NCBI GenBank assembly: GCA_050331095.1
Contig: JBHJHE010000059.1
Span: 1-38,596, forward strand
Origin: MED-G105 sp050331095
GTDB taxonomy: Bacteria; Pseudomonadota; Alphaproteobacteria; Caulobacterales; Parvularculaceae
Length of the DNA stretch: 38,596 bases
Reading direction: 5' to 3'
Both the position numbers and the translations under genes were made by a program. Positions 8,146-17,221 of this stretch are shown here, in pieces. Under the pieces are notes generated by a model. It was not told the origin of the DNA. It did no database searches and was given only the letters and a program-made list of their open reading frames with translations. Position 1 is the stretch's first letter. Each line of letters starts with the position of its first letter.

Positions 8146-8844
8146 ATGGAAGTCGCGCCCGCCGTCGAACGGCGCCGACCGCCGCTGACGCCGGCCCAGC
8201 GTTTCGGCCGCGCCGTCCGGAACTTCTTCCGCGATCTGGCGCGCCTCGCCGTCCTGTCGAGCCTGTTCGCGCTGCTGCTCGTCGTATCGTTCCTGGCGAT
8301 CGACGTGCCGATGCGCCTGTTCGATCCGTTTTTCGACGCCGCCGCCTTCAAGCCGAGCGTCTGGCTGACCTGGGGCCATGCAGGCGTCGCCGCGGCGAGC
8401 CTCGTCGCGGTCCTGCTCTCGCGCCGGTTCGGCGGCGACGAAGCGGCGCGGGTGATCATGGCGGGGTGGGGCCTGGCGAGCGTCGCCGCCTTCGCCGAAA
8501 TCGCTTATCTCGCGCCGGCTCTGGAGGCGGGCGACTTCCCGAACGTCAACCTTCTTGGCGCGTTCGTCGCTTCGAGCATGGTCGGGCAGTTCGTGGCGGC
8601 CGGGCTCTATGACGTCCTGCGCGGCGGCGGGGCGTGGTGGCGGGCGCCGTTCTACGCGCTCCTCGGCGGTTTCGGCGCGCAAACGGGGCTCTATCATCTC
8701 GTCGGCCTCCATGGCGGCGCGGCGCCCTGGATCGTCTGGCTGACGGTGGATTTCGGCCTCAAGGCCGCGCTGGCGGCGGCGTTCCTGCAGATCTACGCCG
8801 CGCTCCGCCGGAAACTTCGGCCCATGCGCGGCTATGGCGGCTAG
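8146..8844 (+). CDS. Polytopic membrane protein (possibly distantly VUT/DUF165-like)
   Basis: A 232-residue protein with about six hydrophobic segments (near residues 33-52, 75-92, 104-122, 135-155, 165-185, 195-215), a basic N-terminus and a basic C-terminus, so an inner-membrane protein. The pattern GAFVASSMVGQFVAAGLYDVL, then a paired GGFGAQTGLYHLVG, recalls queuosine-precursor transporters (VUT family), where a Q and D/Y lie in matching membrane helices. The resemblance is weak and by eye only. It starts 68 bases after rpmB on the same strand. Its stop codon is the first element of a palindromic repeat. Confidence 0.55.
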   Translation: MEVAPAVERRRPPLTPAQRFGRAVRNFFRDLARLAVLSSLFALLLVVSFLAIDVPMRLFDPFFDAAAFKPSVWLTWGHAGVAAASLVAVLLSRRFGGDEAARVIMAGWGLASVAAFAEIAYLAPALEAGDFPNVNLLGAFVASSMVGQFVAAGLYDVLRGGGAWWRAPFYALLGGFGAQTGLYHLVGLHGGAAPWIVWLTVDFGLKAALAAAFLQIYAALRRKLRPMRGYGG

Positions 8845-8947
8845 AGCATCCTGTCTACTGATTGAATCAGCCGGATGCTCGAGATTCTTTGTTTTGAGCG
8901 CCTGAGACGGTCTTCGCCCGATCCAAGCTGAACGCCCGGCGCTCTAG
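8841..8947. repeat. Palindromic intergenic repeat (REP-like) between convergent genes
   Basis: The outer arms CTAGAGC (8841-8847) and GCTCTAG (8941-8947) are exact inverted copies. Inside, GAGCATCC (8844-8851) pairs with GGATGCTC (8873-8880), and CTGATT/AATCAG form an inner stem. The segment after the hairpin, ATTCTTTGTTTTGAGCGC, resembles the conserved flank of a dispersed palindrome family I recall from alphaproteobacterial intergenic regions. Only one copy is in this window. It may also act as a bidirectional terminator. Confidence 0.65.
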
Positions 8948-9729
8948 CTCACCTCTGCCGCCTTCGCTTCGTTCCACAACCGGTCCATCTCGGCGAGGTC
9001 CGCGTCGCGCAACGCGCGGCCATCGGCGGCGAGGGCGCTCTCGATATGGCGGAACCGGCGCTCGAACTTGGCGTTCGCGCGCCTTAGCGCCGTTTCCGGA
9101 TCGACCTTCAGGCGCCGGGCGAGGTTGACGAGCGCGAACGCGAGGTCCCCGAACTCTTCCTCGACGTGGTTCGCGTCGCCGCGCGCGGCCGCGTCGGCGA
9201 CCTCGCGCGCCTCTTCGGCCACCTTGTCGAGGACGCCGTCCACGTCGGGCCAGTCAAAGCCGACGCGCGCGGCGCGCTTTTGCAGTTTCGCCGCCCGGGC
9301 GAGAGCGGGCAGGCCCACCGGCAAGTCGTCCAGAACGCCGCGGGCCCCGCGGGCCTCGCGCTCAGCGGCCTTCTGCGCTTCCCACGATCGGGTCTGGGCC
9401 TCGGCGTCGCGCGCGTCCGCCTCGCCGAAAACGTGGGGGTGGCGGCGCTCCATTTTGTCGGCGATCGCCCGCGCCACGTCGTCGAAGCCGAAGGCGCCGC
9501 GCTCGAAGGCGATCTGGGCGTGGAACACGACCTGAAACAGAAGATCGCCGAGTTCGCCCTTCAGATCGTCGAGATCGCCGCGCTCGACGGCGTCGGCGAC
9601 CTCATAGGCCTCTTCGATCGTATACGGCGCGATGGTGTCGAAAGTCTGCTCAAGATCCCACGGACACCCGCCCGCGGGGTCGCGCAGGCGCGCCATGATC
9701 AGGAGAAGCCGCTCCAACTGGTTCGCCAA
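8944..9729 (-). CDS. mazG: Nucleoside triphosphate pyrophosphohydrolase MazG
   Basis: A 261-residue MazG with the two expected helical domains. The first has the family signature LRDPAGGCPWDLEQTFDTI and the metal-binding EEAYEVADA and LKGELGDLLFQV motifs. The second has EEAREVADAAA and VEEEFGDLAFALVNLARR. MazG hydrolyses NTPs and dNTPs to monophosphates, with roles in house-cleaning and in modulating (p)ppGpp. The start chosen is TTG at 9729 because a strong AAAGGAGG lies 7 bases upstream and it restores the usual N-terminus (NQLERLLLIMARLRD). The ATG at 9696 would cut into the conserved region. It is convergent with the membrane protein gene. Confidence 0.92.
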   Translation of the reverse strand: MANQLERLLLIMARLRDPAGGCPWDLEQTFDTIAPYTIEEAYEVADAVERGDLDDLKGELGDLLFQVVFHAQIAFERGAFGFDDVARAIADKMERRHPHVFGEADARDAEAQTRSWEAQKAAEREARGARGVLDDLPVGLPALARAAKLQKRAARVGFDWPDVDGVLDKVAEEAREVADAAARGDANHVEEEFGDLAFALVNLARRLKVDPETALRRANAKFERRFRHIESALAADGRALRDADLAEMDRLWNEAKAAEVS

Positions 9730-9736
9730 ATCCGGG

Positions 9737-9744
9737 CCTCCTTT
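9737..9744 (-). promoter_or_regulatory. Strong Shine-Dalgarno deciding the TTG start of mazG
   Basis: On the minus strand AAAGGAGG is followed by seven bases and then TTG. It is near perfect and far better than anything before the downstream ATG. Confidence 0.8.
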
Positions 9745-9927
9745 GCCTGCGCACCGCTTAGAAGGGGCGGGCGGGCGCGGCAAGACGCGATGCCGCCGAG
9801 CGAATAGGCCGCCGGGCGGAACGGCGCCGCGCGGCGCAGTGGCGGCGGGACGACGGCGAGGGTAAGGAAGCGGCAAAAGGCGCGAGGCTCGATGGGGCCG
9901 CCGCGCACGACGATCGAGGGAGACCCC

Positions 9928-10863
9928 ATGCCGATCCAGGAAGCGAAGTACATCTGGCGCAACGGCGAACTGACGCCGTGGCGCGAGGCCACCGTCCACG
10001 TTCTGACCCACGGCCTGCTCTATGGCACCAGCGTCTTCGAAGGCATGCGGGCGTACGAGACGCGCAACAAAGGAACCTGCGTCTTCCGCAACCGCGCGCA
10101 CATCGAGAGGCTCTTCTATTCGGCGCGCGTCTACCGCATCGATATGCCGTATACGCCGGACGAGATTATGGCGGTGTGCCGCGAGATCGTGCGCGCTAAC
10201 GAACTTGTTTCGGGCTACATCCGTCCGACCGCCTACCTCTCCTACGGCGAGATGGGGCCGGCGTCGGCGAACTGCGGCACGGACGTCGACGTCGCCGCGT
10301 TTCCCTGGGGCGCCTATCTCGGCGAGGACGGGATCAAGAACGGCATCGAAGTCGCGATTTCGAGCTGGCGGCGCCTCGCGCCCGGCCCCATGCCGGCGGG
10401 CGTCAAAGCCGGCGGCAACTATCTCTCCAGCCGCCTCGTCAGCATGGAGGCGAAAGAGAAAGGCTTCGCCGAAGGCGTCGGCCTCGCTCACGACGGCACC
10501 TTGAGCGAGGGCGCGGGCGAGAACCTCTTCGTCGTCCATCGCGATCGGCTGCTGACGCCGCCGGCCGCGCAATCGATCCTTGTGGGGATTACCCGCGACA
10601 CCGTCATCGCGCTCGCCGGCAAGCTTGGGATCGAGGTCGTCGAGCAGGCGATGCCCCGCGAGATCCTGTACGCCGCCGACGAGGTCTTTCTGACCGGCAC
10701 GGCCGCGGAGGTGACGCCGGTGCGCTCCGTCGACGGGCTTAAAGTGGGGGACGGGGAACGACCGATAACAAGCGCCATCCAGAACGCTTTTTTCGGCCTC
10801 TTCTCCGGCGAGACCGAAGACGAATGGGGCTGGCTCGACCCCGTCGATCCCGCAAACGCTTAG
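9928..10863 (+). CDS. ilvE: Branched-chain amino acid aminotransferase
   Basis: A 311-residue class IV PLP-dependent aminotransferase that performs the last step of Leu, Ile and Val synthesis (or first step of breakdown). Key patterns are IWRNGELTPWREATVHVLTHGLLYG at the N-terminus, the PLP-lysine region KAGGNYLSSRLV (about residues 164-175), GLAHDGTLSEGAGENLF, and EVFLTGTAAEVTPV. The start is the ATG before PIQEAKYIW, preceded by GAGGGAGA. The frame opens 36 bases earlier, but that extension is not family-like. Only 13 bases separate it from the RND-type gene that follows. Confidence 0.95.
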   Translation: MPIQEAKYIWRNGELTPWREATVHVLTHGLLYGTSVFEGMRAYETRNKGTCVFRNRAHIERLFYSARVYRIDMPYTPDEIMAVCREIVRANELVSGYIRPTAYLSYGEMGPASANCGTDVDVAAFPWGAYLGEDGIKNGIEVAISSWRRLAPGPMPAGVKAGGNYLSSRLVSMEAKEKGFAEGVGLAHDGTLSEGAGENLFVVHRDRLLTPPAAQSILVGITRDTVIALAGKLGIEVVEQAMPREILYAADEVFLTGTAAEVTPVRSVDGLKVGDGERPITSAIQNAFFGLFSGETEDEWGWLDPVDPANA

Positions 10864-10876
10864 CGCGCGCTCTTCC

Positions 10877-13291
10877 ATGCCGCCCCGCTCAGGCGACACT
10901 CCCGGACGCGCCCTCGACACGGTCGCCGAACGTCTTGCGCGCGCGGCGATGGGCGCGCGGCTGTTCTTGGTCGCGGCGTGCGTCGCCGCGTGCCTCGCCA
11001 TCGGCTACGGCGCGACGAACCTAACCTTCGCGAGCGACTACCGGACGTGGTTCTCACCGGAGAACCCGGAGCTCAACGCCTTCGAGGACTTTCAGGACCG
11101 CTTCGTCAAAGCCGATGGCGTCCTCTTCGTCGTGGAGCGGCGGGACGGCGGCGAGATCTTCACGGCAGACGCGCTCGCCGCGGTCGCGGGCCTGACCGAG
11201 GCGAGCTGGCTCCTTCCATACGCGCGCCGCGTCGATTCCGTTACGAATTATCAGCACACCTACGCCATCGGCGACGAACTGATCGTCGAGGATCTCTTCG
11301 CGACCCCCCGCGAGATGACCGAGCGGGACGTCGCCCGCCGTCGCGACATTGCGTTCGGCGAGCCGTTGCTGCGCGGGCTTCTCGTCGCGGAGAACGGCCG
11401 CGCGCTCGCGGTCAACGTCGCGCTGCAGTTTCCCGAGACCGCGCCCGACGAAGCCGCGACCGCGGCCGCCGCGGCGCGCCGACTGCGCGCGGCGATCGAG
11501 AAGGCGCACCCGGCCGTCGACGTGCATCTGACAGGCGGGACGATGCTCAACGTCGCCTTCGTCGAGGCGAGCGTCGCCGATCTCGGTCTGCTCGTGCCTT
11601 TGATGATCGTCGTCATCCTCGCCGGCTTGACGCTCGCCGTGCGCTCGCCCGTGGCGACGTTCGCGACGACGCTGGTGATCGTCCTCTCGTGCGTCGCCGC
11701 GATGGGGACGGCAGGGTGGATCGGCATGGCGCTCACCGGCCCGTCAGTGGCCGCGCCGGTGATCATCCTGACCCTGGCGATCGCCGATTCGATGCACATT
11801 CTCATTTCGATGCGCCAGGCCGTCGCGCGGGGCCTCGAGCGCCGGGCGGCGATCGTCGATGCGATCCGGATCAATTTCCTGCCCGTCGCCGTCACCTCGA
11901 TCACGACCATGATCGGCTTTCTGTCGTTGCAGTTCGCCGACTCGCCGCCGTTCCGCGATCTCGGCCTCATCGCCGCGATCGGCATTTTCTTCGCGTGGAT
12001 CCTGTCGATCGTCCTCCTGCCGGCGCTTCTGACCTTCGTCGCGTTCGGCGACCGCGCGCCGGCGGCCGAGACGGGCGAGGAGGGGGCCTTGACCTACGCC
12101 CGCCCACGCCAGGCCGCGCTTGACCGCCTGGCGCGCTTCGTCATTCGTTTTCCCTTGGGCGTCTTCGCCGTCATGGGGATCGCGGCGGTCGTTCTCGTCG
12201 CGCAAATCCCGCGGCTCGAACTCAACGATTCCTGGCGTGAATACTTCGCGCCGCGCATCGAATACCGCGCCGAGACCGACGCGGCGTTGCGCCATTTCGG
12301 CCTTGCGCCCGTCGAACTCGCGATCGACGCGCCGGACGCGGTCACCGACCCGGACTATCTTTCGACGCTAGAGGATTTCGCGAACTGGGCCCGCGCGCAC
12401 CCGTCCGTCGCCCACGTCTATTCGCTGACGGATCTTCTGAAGCGGCTCAACCGTAACTTGAACGAAGAGAACCCCGATTTTTATCGCGTGCCGCAGGACG
12501 AGAATCTCGCCGCGCAATATCTGTTGCTCTACGAACTGTCGTTGCCCCTCGGGCTCGATCTCACCGATCGGATCACGATCGACCGATCGGCCGTGCGAAT
12601 GACCGTTACGCTGAAGGGCGATCTCGGCACGCAGCACACCCGTGAGTTCGTGGACGACGCCTACGCCTGGTTCGAGACGAACGCGCCCGGCGTCGACGTT
12701 CTCGCGACAGGCACCGAGGTGATGTTCACCTACATCGCCGAGCGCAACGTCGAGAGCATGGCGCGCGGCACGGCGATCGCCGTCGTCGCCGTCGCCGTCA
12801 TCATGATGATCGTCCTCAAAAGCGTCCGCATGGGGACGCTCAGCATCTTCCCGAACGGCCTGCCGATCCTGGCGACGTTCGGGGTTTGGGCGATTTTCGT
12901 CGGCGAGGTGGGCATGTCCGTCGCCGGCGTCGCGCCGGTGGCGCTCGGCATCGTTATCGACGACACGGTGCACTTCCTGACGAAATACATGCGCGCGCGG
13001 CGCGAGCACGGCTATGACGCCGCCCAGTCGATCCGCTACGCCTTCGCCACCGTCGGCGTCGCCATCCTCATCAATACGATCGTCATTTCGAGCGGGCTCT
13101 TGATGATGGCGTTCTCGACCTACCAGGTGAACGTCTATTTCGGCGTCCTGACGTCGCTGACGATTGCGCTCGCGCTCGTCTTCGACTTTCTCATGCTGCC
13201 GGCGATGATCCTTCTTTTCGCGCGCATGGGCGACGGCGGCGCGTCGAAGCCGGCGTCGCCGACGTTCGATCGTTCGATGGCCGGCGCCTGA
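10877..13291 (+). CDS. RND/MMPL-family exporter
   Basis: An 804-residue protein with two repeated halves. Each has one membrane helix, a large periplasmic loop and a five-helix bundle, giving about 12 membrane segments. Conserved intramembrane acidic motifs are ILTLAIADSMHILISM in the first half and LGIVIDDTVHFLTKYM in the second, as in MMPL and 'predicted exporter of the RND superfamily' proteins. These use proton flow to move lipids or hydrophobic compounds. The periplasmic loop begins ASDYRTWFSPENPELNAFEDFQ, typical of the group. No membrane-fusion partner or outer-membrane channel is nearby, which fits this subfamily. The substrate is unknown. It is probably co-transcribed with ilvE. Confidence 0.85.
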   Translation: MPPRSGDTPGRALDTVAERLARAAMGARLFLVAACVAACLAIGYGATNLTFASDYRTWFSPENPELNAFEDFQDRFVKADGVLFVVERRDGGEIFTADALAAVAGLTEASWLLPYARRVDSVTNYQHTYAIGDELIVEDLFATPREMTERDVARRRDIAFGEPLLRGLLVAENGRALAVNVALQFPETAPDEAATAAAAARRLRAAIEKAHPAVDVHLTGGTMLNVAFVEASVADLGLLVPLMIVVILAGLTLAVRSPVATFATTLVIVLSCVAAMGTAGWIGMALTGPSVAAPVIILTLAIADSMHILISMRQAVARGLERRAAIVDAIRINFLPVAVTSITTMIGFLSLQFADSPPFRDLGLIAAIGIFFAWILSIVLLPALLTFVAFGDRAPAAETGEEGALTYARPRQAALDRLARFVIRFPLGVFAVMGIAAVVLVAQIPRLELNDSWREYFAPRIEYRAETDAALRHFGLAPVELAIDAPDAVTDPDYLSTLEDFANWARAHPSVAHVYSLTDLLKRLNRNLNEENPDFYRVPQDENLAAQYLLLYELSLPLGLDLTDRITIDRSAVRMTVTLKGDLGTQHTREFVDDAYAWFETNAPGVDVLATGTEVMFTYIAERNVESMARGTAIAVVAVAVIMMIVLKSVRMGTLSIFPNGLPILATFGVWAIFVGEVGMSVAGVAPVALGIVIDDTVHFLTKYMRARREHGYDAAQSIRYAFATVGVAILINTIVISSGLLMMAFSTYQVNVYFGVLTSLTIALALVFDFLMLPAMILLFARMGDGGASKPASPTFDRSMAGA

Positions 13292-13299
13292 GCGAACGC

Positions 13300-14856
13300 C
13301 TACTCCGCGGCGCGCTTGCGCAGGGCGAGGGCGTCGTCGATCACGTGGAAAACGTAGCTCTGCTCGACGAGGCCGCCAAAGAGATGCGCCCGCGGACCGT
13401 CGGCGTAGATCGCGACGTCCTGCCCGCCATGGGTTTCCGACGAGGACGGAACGGTCGCTTGCTGACGGTAGCTGAGGTCGGCAACCTCTTCGGCCGTCGG
13501 CGCCCGCCTGGCCCCGTCCTCCGGCGCGCCGAGAAAGACCGAGCCGGGACCATTGGCGTAGCCGAGCGTCGTATAGGGCTTGCCGTCGCTCGCAAGAGCG
13601 GGCTCGCCGGGCGCCTGCGGCGAATCCGCGAGGCCCAGAATATCGTTGTTCTTCGTCGGATACCCGGCGAACGACAGCGTGTGGCCATGGTCGGCGGTGG
13701 CGATGATCAACGTGTCGGCCGCGTCCGTCGCCTCGCGCGCCACGGCGACCGCGTCGGCGAAAGCCCGGACGTCGATGAGCGCGCGGCGCGCGTTGCCGCC
13801 ATGGTGGGCGTGGTCGATGCGGCCGGCCTCGACAAGCAGAACGTAGCCGTCGTCGTTGCGAGAAAGGATCTCGATCGCCTTCGCGGTCATCTCCGCGAGC
13901 GACGGTTCGCCGCCCGCGTCGCCGGCGCGGTCGGCTTCGTACTCCATGTGCGAGCGTTCGAAGAGGCCCAAGACATGCGGATCCGCCGACGGATCGATGG
14001 CGTCGAACGCGGCCTTGTCCCAGACGAATTCGTGCTTGTCCGACTGCGCGCGCCATTCGGCGGTCAAGTCGCGCCCGTCCCTGCGTCCGCCCGTCTCGCC
14101 CTCGTCCTCCGGGTCCGGCGCGTCGGCCGGCAGGAAATTCGATCGGCCGCCGCCGAGGGCGATCTCCAGGCCGTCGCCATACGGAAACTCAATAAGCTGA
14201 CGGGCGATGTCCGCGCAGCCGGCCGCGACGGCGTCTTCCGGCAGGTTCGTATCGCGCTCCCAGTTGCGGTCCGGCGCATGGGCGTAGGCGGCCGCCGGCG
14301 TCGCGTGGGTGAGGCGCGCCGTGGAGACGACGCCCGTGGCGAGGCCCGCGGCTTCGGCGAGCTCGACGAACGTCGCGGCGTGGGCGCCAAGGCTCGATGC
14401 GCAATCGCCGGGCGCGGCGGCGTCGGTGACCGAAATCGCGCCGATCTTGGTTTTGACGCCGGTCGCCATGGCGCTCATCGTGCCGGCGCTGTCGGGCGTC
14501 TGGGCGTTGGTGTTGTAGGTCTTGGCGAGCGCGACGTAGGGAAACTTTTCGAACGAAAGGAAATTCTCTTCGCCGGGCGCGCCGCGGGCCTGGCCGTCGA
14601 AGATCCGCGCCGCCGTCACCGTGGTTGGCCCCATGCCGTCGGCGACGAACAGGATGACGTTTCTGGCTTGCGCCTCGTTCGGCTCGATCGCGCGGCGCGC
14701 CGCCAGGGTCGCCTGGCCGTCGGCGAAGTATTTGTCGTCGACGGCGGCCTGCGGCGCGTCGTTCTGGGCGTCGGCCTGTCGCGCGCAATTGGCGAGCGCT
14801 GCGACGGCGACGACGGGCGCGGCGGCGGCGAGAAGACGGGAACGATGACGGCGCAT
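13300..14856 (-). CDS. phoA: Alkaline phosphatase (PhoA family), exported
   Basis: A 518-residue exported phosphomonoesterase. Active-site elements can be followed along the sequence: metal-binding ILFVADGMG, nucleophile serine in TPDSAGTMSAMATG, VSTARLTHATPAAAYAH, LLVEAGRIDHAHHGG, IIATADHGHTL, and the last metal histidine in SETHGGQDVAIYADGP. All family metal ligands appear present. The N-terminus MRRHRSRLLAAAAPVVAVAALANC is a signal sequence with a lipobox-like ending, although Asn before the Cys is unusual, so a lipoprotein is possible but unproven. The gene is convergent with the RND-type gene (8 bases between) and divergent from an S9 peptidase. The shared 234-base gap contains overlapping palindromes. 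Confidence 0.9.
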   Translation of the reverse strand: MRRHRSRLLAAAAPVVAVAALANCARQADAQNDAPQAAVDDKYFADGQATLAARRAIEPNEAQARNVILFVADGMGPTTVTAARIFDGQARGAPGEENFLSFEKFPYVALAKTYNTNAQTPDSAGTMSAMATGVKTKIGAISVTDAAAPGDCASSLGAHAATFVELAEAAGLATGVVSTARLTHATPAAAYAHAPDRNWERDTNLPEDAVAAGCADIARQLIEFPYGDGLEIALGGGRSNFLPADAPDPEDEGETGGRRDGRDLTAEWRAQSDKHEFVWDKAAFDAIDPSADPHVLGLFERSHMEYEADRAGDAGGEPSLAEMTAKAIEILSRNDDGYVLLVEAGRIDHAHHGGNARRALIDVRAFADAVAVAREATDAADTLIIATADHGHTLSFAGYPTKNNDILGLADSPQAPGEPALASDGKPYTTLGYANGPGSVFLGAPEDGARRAPTAEEVADLSYRQQATVPSSSETHGGQDVAIYADGPRAHLFGGLVEQSYVFHVIDDALALRKRAAE

Positions 14857-14950
14857 GGGATCGGGAGCCTTTCTCAGACGTTGCCAGGCCGGTGCTAACG
14901 CTCAACTGTGACACCCGCGCGACCGCGCCGCCGCGGGCGATCCAGAATTT

Positions 14951-14985
14951 GCGACAATACAAATTGTGCGACAAACGCCTTGTCG
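14951..14985. promoter_or_regulatory. Overlapping palindromes between divergent phosphatase and S9 peptidase genes
   Basis: ACAAT-N4-ATTGT (14954-14967) overlaps a second inverted repeat, CGACAA-N5-TTGTCG (14969-14985). GCGACAA also occurs as a direct repeat 17 bases apart. The block is centrally placed between two divergent starts and AT-richer than its surroundings, as expected for a regulator site. It does not clearly match the Pho box I know. Confidence 0.4.
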
Positions 14986-15007
14986 ACCGGGGGGCTGGCC
15001 TTGGCGC

Positions 15008-15013
15008 TTGACA
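15008..15013 (+). promoter_or_regulatory. Possible -35 element for the S9 peptidase gene
   Basis: An exact TTGACA 78 bases before the ATG. No convincing -10 follows at 16-18 bases (best ccgcat), so this is only a candidate. Confidence 0.25.
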
Positions 15014-15090
15014 TTCGCCCCTCGCGATCGCCGCATGCGCTGCACTCGCGGCGTTCGCGCCGCCACGCGTCATCGCCAAGGAGCGCCGCC

Positions 15091-17190
15091 ATGAGCAGCC
15101 GATCGTCTTTCGCCCTTTGCGTCGCCTTCCTCGCGCTCCTGGCTGCGCCAGCGATGGCGGCGCACCACGAAGACGCCGAGGCCGCGCCCGACGTTTTTGA
15201 GAACGTCGACGTCTTCGACCTGGAGATCGCGGCCGATCCACAGATTTCGCCGGACGGCTCGCGCGTCGCTTACGTGCGCCGGTCGATGGACATCATGACC
15301 GACAAGGCGCGCGCGAACGTCTGGATCGTCGACGCGGACGGCGGCGGCCATCGCCCGCTGCTCTCCGGCAAGGCGAGCTATTCGAGCCCGCGCTGGTCGC
15401 CGTCGGGCGACCGCCTCGCCTATGTTTCGTCGGTCGAGGGCGACGCGCCGCAGCTCTTCGTGCGCTGGATGGATACGGGCCAGACGGCGCTCGTGACGAA
15501 CCTCCAGGAAGCGCCGGGCGACGTCGCCTGGTCGCCCGACGGGACGACGCTCGCGTTCTCGATGTTCGTCGAGGACAAGCCCGAGCCCCTCGCCGAAGCG
15601 CCGAAGAAGCCCGAGGGCGCGGAATGGGCCGAGCCCGTCGAGGTCATCGAACGCGTCGCCTACCGCGCCGACGGGGCCGGCTATCTCGATCCGGGTTACA
15701 CGCACATTTTCACCGTGCCCGCGGACGGCGGCACGGCGCGCCAGTTGACGGAGGGCCCCTATGAGCACGGCGGATCGTTCGGCTGGACGCCCGACTGCGC
15801 GGCGATCCTGTTCTCGGCCAATCGCAACGCTGACTGGGAGCGCGACCCGGTCGAAAGCGACGTCTGGGAGGCGACCCTCGCCGACAAATCCCTCCGCCAA
15901 CTGACGACGCGCGACGGGCCGGACTTCGCGCCGAAAGCCTCGCCCGACGGCTCGAAAATCGCTTATCTCGGGTTCGACGACGAACTGCTTGGCTTCCACG
16001 CCGCCGTTCTGACGGTGGCGAACCGCGACGGGAGCGAACCGCGCGCCCTCGCCGCGTCGCTCGACCGGTCCGTCGGCGCCTTTTCCTGGGCTGGCGACGA
16101 CGCGCTCGTCATCCAGTTCGACGATCGCGGCCGCACCTACCTCGCCCGCGTCGGGCTTGACGGCGAGGTCGCCCGCCTCGTGCGCGACGTCGGCGGCGCA
16201 TCGATCGGACGTCCCTACACAAGCGGCTCGTTTTCGGCGAACGCCAAGGGCGATATCGCCTACACGAGCGGTCGCCCCGACCGGCCGGCCGACGTCGCCG
16301 CCGTCTCCGCGGGCGGCGCGCCGACGCGCCTCACGGATCTCAACGAAGACCTGCTCGGCCGCAAGAAACTGGCGTCGGTTGAGGAGATGACGTGGAAATC
16401 GTCCGCTGACGATCGCGAGATCCAGGGTTGGCTGATGAAGCCGCCGAACTTCGATCCGTCGAAGAAACACCCCCTCGTCCTTGAGATCCATGGCGGCCCT
16501 TTCGCCGCCTACGGACCGCATTTCTCTGCCGAGGCGCAGCTCTACGCCGCCGCAGGCACCGTCGTACTCTACACGACCCCGCGCGGCTCGACGAGCTACG
16601 GCGCTGAGTTCGCGAACCTCATCCACCACGCCTATCCGGGCCAGGACTATGACGACCTCTTGTCCGGCGTCGACGCAGCGGTCGCGAAAGGTTTCGTCGA
16701 CGAAGACCGGCTTTTCGTCACCGGCGGCTCGGGCGGCGGGGTTCTGACCGCGTGGATCGTCGGCAAGACGGACCGTTTCCGCGCCGCAGCGGTGCAAAAG
16801 CCGGTCATCAACTGGGCGAGCTTCGCGCTTACGGCGGACGTTTATCCCTACTTCTACAAGTACTGGTTCGCGAAAGCGCCGTGGGAGGATTACGAATCTT
16901 ACTGGAAGCGCTCCCCCCTCTCCCTCGTCGGGAACGTCACGACGCCGACGATGCTGATTACGGGTGAGGCGGACTATCGCACGCCGATCTCCGAGACCGA
17001 GCAGTATTACCAGGCGCTGCAATTGCGGGGCGTGCCGACGGCCATGGTCCGCGTCCCCGGCGCGCCCCACGGCATCGCCGGGCGTCCATCGAACCTCATC
17101 GCCAAGGCGGACAACGTTCTCGCCTGGTTCGCGCGCCATGACGCAGAGGCGGAAGCCGCGGCGGACGACGATGGCGACGCGAGCGACTGA
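15091..17190 (+). CDS. Exported S9-family (prolyl oligopeptidase-like) peptidase
   Basis: A 699-residue serine peptidase. A signal peptide is clear (MSSRSSFALCVAFLALLAAPAMA-A), so it acts outside the cytoplasm. Residues about 45-420 form a beta-propeller with WD40-like repeats (DPQISPDGSRVAYVRRS, SPRWSPSGDRLAYVSS, APGDVAWSPDGTTLAFS). The C-terminal alpha/beta hydrolase domain has the nucleophile in FVTGGSGGGVLTAW, the acid in ITGEADYRTPISETEQYY, and the histidine in RVPGAPHGIAGRP. It resembles acylaminoacyl/dipeptidyl peptidases that degrade peptides. The start is set by AAGGAG nine bases upstream and by the signal peptide. It is convergent with the alpha/beta hydrolase gene. Confidence 0.9.
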   Translation: MSSRSSFALCVAFLALLAAPAMAAHHEDAEAAPDVFENVDVFDLEIAADPQISPDGSRVAYVRRSMDIMTDKARANVWIVDADGGGHRPLLSGKASYSSPRWSPSGDRLAYVSSVEGDAPQLFVRWMDTGQTALVTNLQEAPGDVAWSPDGTTLAFSMFVEDKPEPLAEAPKKPEGAEWAEPVEVIERVAYRADGAGYLDPGYTHIFTVPADGGTARQLTEGPYEHGGSFGWTPDCAAILFSANRNADWERDPVESDVWEATLADKSLRQLTTRDGPDFAPKASPDGSKIAYLGFDDELLGFHAAVLTVANRDGSEPRALAASLDRSVGAFSWAGDDALVIQFDDRGRTYLARVGLDGEVARLVRDVGGASIGRPYTSGSFSANAKGDIAYTSGRPDRPADVAAVSAGGAPTRLTDLNEDLLGRKKLASVEEMTWKSSADDREIQGWLMKPPNFDPSKKHPLVLEIHGGPFAAYGPHFSAEAQLYAAAGTVVLYTTPRGSTSYGAEFANLIHHAYPGQDYDDLLSGVDAAVAKGFVDEDRLFVTGGSGGGVLTAWIVGKTDRFRAAAVQKPVINWASFALTADVYPYFYKYWFAKAPWEDYESYWKRSPLSLVGNVTTPTMLITGEADYRTPISETEQYYQALQLRGVPTAMVRVPGAPHGIAGRPSNLIAKADNVLAWFARHDAEAEAAADDDGDASD

Positions 17191-17221
17191 ACGACGTCGG
17201 GGCCGACGCTCGCGCTCATCG

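Noticed and set aside
9730..11001. Extension of mazG upstream to a 685-residue protein
   Set aside because: The extra part runs antisense through ilvE and has no MazG features. A strong Shine-Dalgarno marks the TTG at 9729 as the start.
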